A DNA stretch of 18,038 bases from Coriobacteriaceae bacterium (GTDB lineage: Bacteria > Actinomycetota > Coriobacteriia > Anaerosomatales > D1FN1-002), in NCBI GenBank assembly GCA_013824215.1, contig PNNM01000015.1:1-18038 (forward strand), written 5' to 3'. Positions 1-6,317 of this stretch are shown here, piece by piece. The notes beneath the pieces were generated by a model. It had not been told where the DNA came from. It did no database searches and was given only the letters and a program-made list of their open reading frames with translations. Made by a program: the position numbers and the translations under genes. Position 1 is the first letter of the stretch, and each line of letters starts with the position of its first letter.

Positions 1-369
1 ATCGTGAAGAGCGCGCACGACTGCTCGGAGGGCGGCATCGCCATCACACTGGCCGAGTGCTGCGTGGCGGGCACGATCGGCGCGGAGGTCCACCTGGAGG
101 GCGAGCTTCCCGCGCACGTCGCGATGTTCTCCGAGACCCAGAGCCGCGTGGTGCTGTCGGTGGCCGAGGCGGACGCCGAGCGGCTCGTGGAGATCTGCCT
201 GCAGCACGGCGTGCCGTACGGGGTCGTCGGCACGGTCGGCGGCGAGCGGCTGACGCTCTGCGGCATGGCCGAGGTGCCGGTCGCGCAGCTTGCGCGCGCG
301 TACGAGCCCTCGCTCGAGCGCCTCGTGCACGGCGACGCGCCGCTCACCGAGGAGCTGTACGAGGGGTAG
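1..369 (+). CDS. purL: Phosphoribosylformylglycinamidine synthase II, C-terminal end (partial)
   Basis: PurL is the ATP-dependent synthetase subunit that converts FGAR to FGAM with glutamine-derived ammonia, in the cytoplasm, at step four of purine synthesis. Only the last 122 codons are present, read in frame from base 1 to the TAG at 367-369; the 5' end lies outside the window. The opening stretch SAHDCSEGGIAITLAE is a hallmark of the second AIRS-type C-terminal domain of PurL, and is distinct from the PurM copy of that fold found at 12637. The remaining residues fit the end of a normal PurL, so the gene looks intact on this side. It converges with the HD-GYP gene with a 43-base gap, in which I see no convincing terminator. 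The other purine genes of the window resume about 9.4 kb downstream. Confidence 0.9.
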   Translation: MVKSAHDCSEGGIAITLAECCVAGTIGAEVHLEGELPAHVAMFSETQSRVVLSVAEADAERLVEICLQHGVPYGVVGTVGGERLTLCGMAEVPVAQLARAYEPSLERLVHGDAPLTEELYEG

Positions 370-412
370 GGGTAGGACTGCGGGTCGACGCCAGCTCGTC
401 TCGGGCCGAGGC

Positions 413-1717
413 CTACAGGTAGTCGGACGGCTGCAGGCCGACGAGGTCGGCCGCGATGACGTCGACGACGCGACGCTCGTCCTCGCGCAAGTCGACGTCG
501 ACCGCCGGGCGCAACTCCGTGCCGTCGGTAGCGAGCACGAGGCGGATCTGCGGTCTCAGCGGGTCCTCGCCGGGTGCGCGGACCACGCCGATCGTGTGGT
601 CCGAGAGCCGCACGACCGAGCCGATCGGGAGTACCCCGAGCATCTGACCGAACATGCGCGCGAGGATGGGGTCGAGCGGCCCGCCCCCGGCCTCCCGCAG
701 GATCTGGGCCATCGCTTGGTCGGGCCGAAGGGACGGCCCCGTGTCCGGTCGGGTCAGGTCGTCGTAGCGGTCCGCGATGGCGACGATCCGCGTGAAGGGG
801 TGCGTGACGTACCCCGTCTCGCGTTCCGGCCACCCCGAGCCGTCGACGCCCATGTGGTGCTCGTAGGCGACGATGATCGCGGCGCAGTCCTCATCCGGCA
901 CAACTCCGAGCGCGAACGCGCCGACGATCGGGTGCGTGCTCCGGTCCATCTCGGCGTCCGTCGCCGGAGGGAGCTGCGATCCGGCGTCGTGCAGCAGCCC
1001 CGCGAGGCCGAGCGCGAACAGCTGGTGGTCCTCGAGTCCGAGCATGTGCCCGAGGACGAGCGAATGGAGCATCACGCTGACGGCATGGAACCCCCATCGC
1101 TCGCCGTGACCGGTCATCGCGGCGAGGGCGACGATCGCGTCGGGGCTCTCGGACACGCGCTCGAGCAGCGATCCGATGGCGCGGACCGCCTTGGCGCGCT
1201 CCACCGGCGCCCCCTCGGCCAGGGCCGACGTGACCTCCTTGAGAGCCGACAGCGACATGCGGTACATGGCGCGGTCAGCCTCGCGTCGGCGGTCGCGCTC
1301 CTCGGCCTCCCGTGAGAGGTTGTCCTCGAGTTCCGAGACCGTGACCGCGCGGACGTCGCGCGACTCCAGCTCCTCGCTGATCTGCAGGTCGGGCGAGGGC
1401 CTGAGCCCGAGCACTTCGCTCAGCCCGGTCGCGTCCACTGCCGAGAACCCCGAGTGGAACGTGAGGCTTTCGACGCGCCGGGTCTCCATCGCCTCGGCCA
1501 AGGAGCGCAGCGCGCTGGTCACGTCGGTGATGACCTCGCTGCCCTCGTAGAGGCGGCCGTTGCTGAGGTTCAGCGCGAGCGGGCGCATGTCGACCGCTCC
1601 GGTCACGGCCGCGACGAGGTCGTCGATCGCCTCGCGGTGCGACGGATGCTCGGGCGGGTAGAGCCGCACCGCCCTGCGCGAGGTACCCAGTGCGTGCGCT
1701 ATCTCGGGTGCGCCCAT
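413..1717 (-). CDS. Divergent HD-GYP domain protein (candidate cyclic-di-GMP phosphodiesterase)
   Basis: A 434-residue soluble protein. Residues about 1-110 form an N-terminal domain resembling that of the neighbouring HEAT-like protein (shared RLYP near the start). Residues about 112-160 are charged and helical. An HD-GYP-type domain covers about 205-340, and a small beta-rich C-terminal region (VVRLSDHTIGVV) is typical of what follows many HD-GYP domains. Candidate metal ligands are H211, H243-D244, H262, H287-H288 and D316. HD-GYP enzymes hydrolyse cyclic-di-GMP, but the signatures here are altered: HDxGK reads HDAGS, HHE reads HHM, and GYP reads GWP in DGSGWP. The metal site looks complete while nucleotide specificity or activity may differ. 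The ATG at 1717 lies one base after the TAG of the upstream gene (1721-1719), with a G-rich ribosome site inside that gene's end, so translation is probably coupled. The HD-GYP class is secure; the substrate is inferred. Confidence 0.8.
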   Translation of the reverse strand: MGAPEIAHALGTSRRAVRLYPPEHPSHREAIDDLVAAVTGAVDMRPLALNLSNGRLYEGSEVITDVTSALRSLAEAMETRRVESLTFHSGFSAVDATGLSEVLGLRPSPDLQISEELESRDVRAVTVSELEDNLSREAEERDRRREADRAMYRMSLSALKEVTSALAEGAPVERAKAVRAIGSLLERVSESPDAIVALAAMTGHGERWGFHAVSVMLHSLVLGHMLGLEDHQLFALGLAGLLHDAGSQLPPATDAEMDRSTHPIVGAFALGVVPDEDCAAIIVAYEHHMGVDGSGWPERETGYVTHPFTRIVAIADRYDDLTRPDTGPSLRPDQAMAQILREAGGGPLDPILARMFGQMLGVLPIGSVVRLSDHTIGVVRAPGEDPLRPQIRLVLATDGTELRPAVDVDLREDERRVVDVIAADLVGLQPSDYL

Positions 1718-1718
1718 G

Positions 1719-3683
1719 CTATGCGTACCCCCTGCTCTTCCTTGCCGCCAACGCCTCTTCGGCCAGCCGCTTCATCTCCGCGTAGCGTCCGCGCCGCAGG
1801 AGTCCGCCGCGCGAAGCGGTCTGCTGGAGCGCTGCGCCCGCGGCCGGCGCGGGCGAGTCGCCGAGGACCGAGATGATCTCGCGGGCGAGCGCGATGTCCT
1901 TGTCGCCCTCGAGTTCGAGGAGTCGGCCAGCGAGCAGCTCGACCGTCCCCTCGCCGCCGTTGCGGGCGAGCGAGCGGACGGCGACGATCGCGACCTCCCG
2001 CGACTCGTCGCGTATCAGCTTCGGCATGAACGAGCGGAGTGCCGTGCCGCCGCCGGCACCGATGCCCCGGGCCGTCTCGGAGCGGACGCGGTCCTCCGGC
2101 CGGGCGACGAGCTGCGCGAGCGCCTGCATGGGGCGCGGCCCCCCGTCGTGCGCGAACAGCTCGGCGAGTCCGGCGACGTGCCTGTGGTCCGTCGCCCTGG
2201 CCTCTGGCGCGAGGAGTTCGGGGAGCCGCCTCCCGAGGACGTCGCCGGCGAGGCCCATCGCGTCCTCGGCGTCCGACTCGAGCGCGGCGCTGGCCAGCTC
2301 ACGGGCGGCGGTCTCACCGCCGAGCGTCACGAACTCCTTCGCGTACTCGACGGCTTGGTCGTGCACCGTCGACGACGTGGCGAGCAGCGCTGCCATCGAC
2401 CGGGCACCGCACGCCTCCTTCGTTGCCCGCACGAACTCGGCTGCGAGCTCCGGCCATGGCTTCTCGGACGTCGCGGCCCGGTGCTGGATCTGTCTGACCA
2501 CCGCCATCGCCAAGTCCAGTTCGCCGACCTCGAGCAGGTGGGGGACGCTGCGAGAGAGCGCGAGCAGGACGCGGGTGTATGCGCCGAACTCATCGGCGAT
2601 GTCGAGCAGATGCAGGATGGTGCCCGCGCCCGCGCCGTCCAGCCAGCGCCTTGCCGCGACATCTTCGCGTGCGCTCTCCACGTGCTCCGGCGACAGCACG
2701 GTGCTCGCGAGGGCGGCCCGGTGGATCGGCTGGGCGTCAACGAGTGGGGGTTCGGGCTCGACCGCACGGCGAGCCGCGATCATGTTGTCGAGGAACGCGA
2801 GTTGCTCTTCGCCGACGTCGGCTGCGCGCAGTGCGGAGGTCGTCTCCTGCCACAGCTCCTGCGCCCGGCCGCCGACGGGGACGCTCGTGAGCGCGTAGGA
2901 CAGGGCCATGAGGTTGGAGCCGTAGCGGCCGCCTCTGATCGCCGCGGTCAGCTCGACGACTGAGAGGTTCGCGAGCATCTCGACCGTCACGTGCCGAACC
3001 GGCTCGAGTTCGATCGAGGCCTCGAGCAGTCGGTCCTTCTCGTCCGAGTCGAGCTCGAGGAACGCACCGGACATCGATCGGCCGAACATGCGCACGTCCC
3101 CGGCGGCCGTCGCCAAGGTGAGGATGCCGTCGATGAGCCCCTCGTCGTCGCAGGCGAGCAGGGAGCGCAGCCACATCGCGAGTCGCTCCGGGTCGGCGGC
3201 GAGTTCAGCGAGGAACTTGTCGGCCTCTTCCTCGGGGATCTCGGGGGGCGCCTCGACCTTGGACAGGACGAGCGGGACGATCTTGATCGTCCCCACACCG
3301 GCCTCGCCGAGCACCCGCACCATCCCGCCCCGCTCGGCGAGGTCGACGGGCCGTTCGTGGGTGGCCGCCATGAGCGCGACGAGCTCCTCGGCGGCCGGTG
3401 GCGCAACGAAGTGGACCTCTCCGACGCCGTGGGACACGAGGGCCTCGGCGATCTCGGGGACACCGGGGCCGCCGAACACCCCGTCGAGACCGCGCATGAT
3501 GAATCCGCCGCGGACCACACCGAGCTTCAGCGAAGGCTCGGCCTCCAGGTACTCCTCGATCGAGCCCAGGACGGTCTGCGCCGCTTGGAGCGACATCGGG
3601 CTTCCGGCCGGGTAGAGGCGTGTCGAGCGCCACGCCGCACCGATGTTCCTGATCACGGATCCGAGTGCGGCGTTCTCTTCCAC
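1719..3683 (-). CDS. HEAT-repeat-like helical protein sharing an N-terminal domain with the HD-GYP neighbour
   Basis: A cytoplasmic protein of about 654 residues with no signal peptide or membrane segment. Residues about 1-115 resemble the start of the HD-GYP protein next door: RLYPAGSP against RLYPPEHP, then a helix, a beta strand, a glycine-rich turn and a second helical half. The remainder is alanine- and leucine-rich paired helices. The last 170 residues, such as RSETARGIG and EVAIVAVRSLARNG, look like HEAT repeats, which are generally protein-binding scaffolds. I chose the GTG at 3683 because GGAGG at 3695-3691 sits 7 bases before it. A TTG at 3707 would add eight residues but falls inside a possible -10 element (TATCTT, bases 3711-3706). 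The gene is followed after one base by the HD-GYP gene, suggesting one transcript and a shared task such as scaffolding or input to the phosphodiesterase-like partner. No specific function is recognised. Confidence 0.75.
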   Translation of the reverse strand: MEENAALGSVIRNIGAAWRSTRLYPAGSPMSLQAAQTVLGSIEEYLEAEPSLKLGVVRGGFIMRGLDGVFGGPGVPEIAEALVSHGVGEVHFVAPPAAEELVALMAATHERPVDLAERGGMVRVLGEAGVGTIKIVPLVLSKVEAPPEIPEEEADKFLAELAADPERLAMWLRSLLACDDEGLIDGILTLATAAGDVRMFGRSMSGAFLELDSDEKDRLLEASIELEPVRHVTVEMLANLSVVELTAAIRGGRYGSNLMALSYALTSVPVGGRAQELWQETTSALRAADVGEEQLAFLDNMIAARRAVEPEPPLVDAQPIHRAALASTVLSPEHVESAREDVAARRWLDGAGAGTILHLLDIADEFGAYTRVLLALSRSVPHLLEVGELDLAMAVVRQIQHRAATSEKPWPELAAEFVRATKEACGARSMAALLATSSTVHDQAVEYAKEFVTLGGETAARELASAALESDAEDAMGLAGDVLGRRLPELLAPEARATDHRHVAGLAELFAHDGGPRPMQALAQLVARPEDRVRSETARGIGAGGGTALRSFMPKLIRDESREVAIVAVRSLARNGGEGTVELLAGRLLELEGDKDIALAREIISVLGDSPAPAAGAALQQTASRGGLLRRGRYAEMKRLAEEALAARKSRGYA

Positions 3684-3764
3684 GATCACCCCTCCCGTGG
3701 GACCCAAGATAGCCCATCTGCGGCGCGGAGTGTGGAGGAGCTGGGAGAGGGGTAGGGGGCGGGG

Positions 3765-3920
3765 TCAACGCGAAGATGTCGTCCGCGGTGACCGCGGTCG
3801 TCCCTGCTGGGACATCGCGCAGCTTCTCGCGTGCGCACACCACGAAACGGGCGGGTCGGAGACGAACGGCAACGCGAGCGCCTCACGGAGGATCTCGGCG
3901 ACGGGCGGGGCGTCGCACAT
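3765..3920 (-). pseudogene. Coding-like remnant on the minus strand, frame broken near 3850
   Basis: Reading down from an ATG at 3920, the frame gives VAEILREALALPFVSDPPV with almost every codon ending in G or C, as in the real genes here. Near 3850 that pattern jumps to another frame (RFVVCAREKLRDVPAGTTAV, then DDIFAL) and fades near 3770. Neither frame alone looks like a complete protein, and the second has no stop before it runs into the HEAT-like gene. This is best explained as a small decayed gene or gene end. I do not recognise the family. The start overlaps the edge of the vapBC operator, so an intact ancestor would have been divergent from vapB. The evidence is codon bias only. Confidence 0.3.
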
Positions 3921-3921
3921 C

Positions 3922-3972
3922 GCATGACATATATGGTTGACACATATGTCATGCACGCGCTACGTTCGATCC
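3922..3972 (+). promoter_or_regulatory. vapBC promoter with a perfect inverted-repeat operator
   Basis: Two perfect 11-base arms, GCATGACATAT at 3922-3932 and ATATGTCATGC at 3944-3954, are separated by 11 bases, placing the half-site centres 22 bases (two helical turns) apart. The consensus -35 hexamer TTGACA at 3937-3942 straddles the spacer. A weak -10, TACGTT, lies at 3961-3966 after an 18-base gap. Transcription would then begin at or beside the ATG at 3973, and no Shine-Dalgarno sequence precedes that ATG, so the message is probably leaderless. The layout suits autorepression by a ribbon-helix-helix antitoxin. The repeat is seen directly; the binding protein is inferred from position. 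Confidence 0.75.
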
Positions 3973-4261
3973 ATGAAGAAGACGATGATGTACCTGCCCG
4001 AGGAGTTGCACCGCTACCTCGCAGAAGAAGCGGGGCGGCGCAGCACGTCCATGGCCGAGATCGCGCGGGAGGCCATCTCGAGTATCGGACGAGAAGCGGC
4101 AGAGCGAGCGCGGCGATCTCTCGGCGCTCATCGGCATCATCGACGAACCCGGGCCTCCGACGAACGACGCGATGCACGTCGACGAGCTGCTCGACGACTA
4201 CTACGCAGTAGGCGGCGGGTGGGACCAGGAGCATGGGTTTGCCGGTCCTGATCGACAGTAG
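3973..4261 (+). pseudogene. vapB: VapB-like ribbon-helix-helix antitoxin, apparently frameshifted
   Basis: Antitoxin partner of the PIN-domain toxin that follows. The first part, from ATG 3973, reads MKKTMMYLPEELHRYLAEEA and then SMAEIAREAIS, the DNA-binding strand and two helices of a CopG/VapB-type domain. The expected toxin-binding tail (DLSALIGIIDEPG, then PTNDAMHVDELLDDYY) is present but in the next frame, ending at TAG 4259-4261. One surplus base somewhere in about 4070-4091 would explain the switch. The original frame also stays open to a stop at 4249-4251 but becomes arginine-rich and looks non-coding. The gene overlaps the toxin start by 29 bases, usual for such operons. The cause could be a sequencing error, true inactivation, or less likely recoding. 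The operator upstream is intact. Family identity is strong; functional status is open. Confidence 0.7.
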
Positions 4262-4652
4262 CCTACTGATCGCGGCGATGAACGCCCGCGAGACCCACCA
4301 CGGTCGCGCTGCGGCCGCGCTCGAGAGCAGCGCGACGAGTGGCGTGCTCGTTCCCGTCACCATACTGGCCGAGACGATGGGCCTCGTCGGTCGGCGGTAC
4401 GGCCTCCACCATCAGCGCCGGATCTGGGACGCCGCTTTGGGCTCCGCACTCACGATCCTGTCTGCCGACGCCGCTCTCATCGAGCAGGCACGCGCGATCG
4501 ACCGCGCGTACGAGGACGTGGGGTTCGGCTTCGCGGATTGCATGCTGCTCGCGACGTGCGAGCGGGAGCGCATCGCCCGCGTGCTGTCCTTCGACCGCCA
4601 GCTCGCGGCCTACCGCCCGAGCTTCGCCGCGGCCCTCGAAGTGCTGCCGTGA
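4233..4652 (+). CDS. vapC: PIN-domain toxin, VapC family ribonuclease
   Basis: A 139-residue PIN-domain protein, the normal size for VapC toxins, which are Mg2+-dependent endoribonucleases that cut RNA and stop growth when not held by VapB. The acidic residues expected for the active site are present: D8 in LIDSS, E47 in ILAET, D102 in FADCMLLATC and D121 in LSFDR. The protein therefore looks catalytically complete. Translation could start at ATG 4233, but AGGAG at 4227-4231 is only one base away. A TTG at 4239 with 7-base spacing would give a protein beginning MPVLIDSS, which also fits the family. Its reading frame overlaps the antitoxin tail. If the antitoxin frameshift is real, an intact toxin without its usual partner would be unexpected, which favours an error or an alternative antidote. 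Confidence 0.85.
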   Translation: MGLPVLIDSSLLIAAMNARETHHGRAAAALESSATSGVLVPVTILAETMGLVGRRYGLHHQRRIWDAALGSALTILSADAALIEQARAIDRAYEDVGFGFADCMLLATCERERIARVLSFDRQLAAYRPSFAAALEVLP

Positions 4653-4810
4653 GAGGGGATCGGGCTGATCGGCGCCGGGCTCACGGCGGGTCGCACCGTG
4701 AACGTCGCATGCTGCCCATGAGATGGGTGAAGGGGGCGCCAAGACACGTGCGTGACAGGGGCCGGTGCTAGACTCGGGCGGTAGGTGTTCGATGGCGCTC
4801 GGAGGTCACG

Positions 4811-5017
4811 ATGAGCGGCGGGCAGAGCGTCGGCTCTACGTCGACGCGCTCCGCCGGATGACGCCTGAGCAGCGCCTCGGCAAGGCCTTCGAGCTGTCCG
4901 AGATGACCCACGACCTGCTGCGCGCGGGCTTGCGAGCGCCATCCCGAGGCGACCTAACCGCGGCTGCACCGACTGTACCTGGAGGCGCTGGAGAGGTGTC
5001 GCAGCAGGAGCTCCTGA
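4811..5017 (+). pseudogene. Broken small conserved hypothetical gene
   Basis: The frame used from about 4822 to 4933 gives RRLYVDALRRMTPEQRLGKA followed by FELSEMTHDLLRAGLR. This resembles the start of a short conserved family (about 75 residues, function unknown to me) that typically ends in an LHRLYLERLxRCRNRN-like motif. Here that ending, LHRLYLEALERCRSRSS, lies in the next frame from 4934 to the TGA at 5015-5017, with an in-frame TAA at 4955-4957. At the front, a strong GGAGGT (4801-4806) precedes ATG 4811, but that ATG is in a third frame and stops after 16 codons. The conserved frame itself could only begin at ATG 4792 without a good ribosome site. Two or three lesions in 200 bases point to a decayed gene. 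The unbroken frame that runs on to 5097 has a tail unlike the family. Confidence 0.55.
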
Positions 5018-5105
5018 TCGCGGCCGTCCGTGTGCCGACGGCACGTCTCGGCCTGTCCAACGTGCTCTCACGCGCTTGCACCGACGCGGGGAGCTGACGC
5101 GAGAC

Positions 5106-5651
5106 GTGGACCTCCTGACCGCCATCGGTCTTGCCGTCCCGGCCGGGCTGAACGCATACATCCCGCTGTTCGCGGTCGCGGTGGCTCAGCGGCTGGGCTG
5201 GCTAGAACTCGCCGAGCCGTACTCGCTCGTCGGCGAGTGGTGGGCGATCGCGCTCATCGTCGTGCTCGGGATCGTCGAGTTCGCGGCCGACAAGATCCCG
5301 GCGGTCGACCACGTGAACGACGTGGTGCAGACGTTGGTGCGCCCAGCCGCCGGCGGCATCCTCATGGCCGGCGCGTCGGGGCAGGTCGGGCAGGACTACC
5401 CCGCGGTGATGATCGTCTGCGGAGTGTTGCTGGCCGGGGCCGTGCATGTGGCGAAGGCGAGCGCGCGCTCCGCGGTCAACGCTGCGACCGGCGGCACGGG
5501 AGCGCCGGTGGTCTCCCTGCTCGAGGACGCGTTGGCGGCCGTCTCCTCGGTGGTGGCCATCATCGCCCCGGTGCTCGTGGCGCTGATGGTGGCCGGTACC
5601 GGCTGGATGTTGTGGCGCTGGCGCCGTCGGGGGCAGGCCGCCTCGGGCTGA
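5106..5651 (+). CDS. DUF4126 family integral membrane protein
   Basis: A 181-residue membrane protein. It begins with a hydrophobic segment carrying the GLNAYIPL motif (residues about 14-21). A second segment leads into the characteristic EFAADKIPAVDHVNDVV loop (about 58-74), then come glycine- and alanine-rich segments and a last strongly hydrophobic helix (about 145-170) ending in a basic tail (WRWRRRG). These are the marks of the DUF4126 family, whose biochemical role is unknown. I chose GTG 5106, with GGGGAG at 5088-5093 and the first membrane segment starting immediately. A TTG at 5076 in the same frame would add ten polar residues and lacks support. The gene follows the broken small gene and precedes the zinc-ribbon protein by 137 bases. 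Family assignment is good; function is unknown. Confidence 0.8.
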   Translation: MDLLTAIGLAVPAGLNAYIPLFAVAVAQRLGWLELAEPYSLVGEWWAIALIVVLGIVEFAADKIPAVDHVNDVVQTLVRPAAGGILMAGASGQVGQDYPAVMIVCGVLLAGAVHVAKASARSAVNAATGGTGAPVVSLLEDALAAVSSVVAIIAPVLVALMVAGTGWMLWRWRRRGQAASG

Positions 5652-5721
5652 ACGAACCCGCTTTCGGATGGCGGGGACGGGTGCGGACGCGGCACGTGCC
5701 GGAGCACCGGTGCGAGGAACG

Positions 5722-5751
5722 TTGCCTGCCGACGCGCGGCACGGCTACAGT
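5722..5751 (+). promoter_or_regulatory. Candidate sigma70-type promoter for the zinc-ribbon gene
   Basis: TTGCCT (5722-5727) and TACAGT (5746-5751) are separated by 18 bases and lie about 40 bases before the start codon. Each hexamer matches the consensus at three or four positions, including the most conserved ones. It is the best promoter-like pair in this gap; the start of transcription is not known. Confidence 0.4.
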
Positions 5752-5788
5752 TGCACTCGGAAGGGTCGGACCCACTCCAGGAGGCGAC

Positions 5789-6232
5789 ATGCCGTACTGC
5801 CGCGCCTGCGGCAATCAGGTGGGCCAAGGGCACGTGTTCTGCACGCGCTGTGGGGCCAGCCTGTCCGCCCCGGTTTCTGCCGGCGTCCAAGCGACGTCGC
5901 CACCGGCGGCGTCCGTGGCTCCCTCGCCGGCTTCCCCAGCGGTGCCGCCCGCGTCCGCGCCGAGGCCTCGCAGGTTGCGCGCATGGCTCGTGATCGGCGT
6001 CGCGGTCCTGTTCTTGATGGTGCTTGCGGGAGCGGGTGGCGCGGCCGCCTGGTTCCTGCTGGGTCCGGGCGGCTCCCGGACCGGCACGGCGTCCGTCTCG
6101 GGCAGCGACCCGGCGTCGCTCGGCTTCGACACCGTGCCGGGAGAGCAGATGGGCTCCGCATCGGGCGCGGGGAGCACCGGCGCACCCGCGCAGGACGCCA
6201 CCACGTCGGCCGAGGAATCCGCGACGCCGTGA
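5789..6232 (+). CDS. Zinc-ribbon single-pass membrane protein
   Basis: A 147-residue protein in three parts. An N-terminal zinc ribbon carries C4-x2-C7 and C18-x2-C21 (YCRACGNQ, then FCTRCGASL). A proline/alanine/serine linker covers about 27-60. One transmembrane helix (about 66-91) follows two arginines and leads to a glycine/serine/threonine-rich tail. The arginines before the helix suggest that the ribbon is cytoplasmic and the low-complexity tail is outside. The start is secure: AGGAGG at 5779-5784 precedes ATG 5789. Such ribbon-linker-helix proteins are common in Gram-positive bacteria and are usually unassigned; many carry a folded domain after the helix, but this tail shows none. The lipoprotein gene starts 85 bases downstream on the same strand, so a shared envelope role is possible but unproven. 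Confidence 0.8.
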   Translation: MPYCRACGNQVGQGHVFCTRCGASLSAPVSAGVQATSPPAASVAPSPASPAVPPASAPRPRRLRAWLVIGVAVLFLMVLAGAGGAAAWFLLGPGGSRTGTASVSGSDPASLGFDTVPGEQMGSASGAGSTGAPAQDATTSAEESATP

Positions 6233-6317
6233 TCCTCTCGCCACGGCGGACCGGCGGCTGAAGACATCGAACGGATCGACTCGGTGGAACGTGCTCGCAT
6301 TTGATGGAAGGGGTCCG

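Noticed and set aside
290..2963. Long plus-strand open frames opposite the HD-GYP and HEAT-like genes
   Set aside because: No ribosome sites or motifs, arginine-rich composition, and the minus-strand frames carry clear domains.
3740..3765. G-rich tract (GGGAGAGGGGTAGGGGGCGGGG) as a quadruplex or regulatory element
   Set aside because: G-runs of this kind are expected in DNA of this composition, and a similar tract follows purL; no positional logic supports a function.
4091..4251. Continuation of the vapB start frame to the stop at 4249-4251 as the true antitoxin C-terminus
   Set aside because: That stretch is an arginine-rich low-quality translation, while the alternative frame gives a recognisable antitoxin tail.
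5018..5105. Extra codons to 5097 of the broken small gene read as a real C-terminus
   Set aside because: The family-like ending is in another frame and finishes at 5017; the extension has no recognisable feature.
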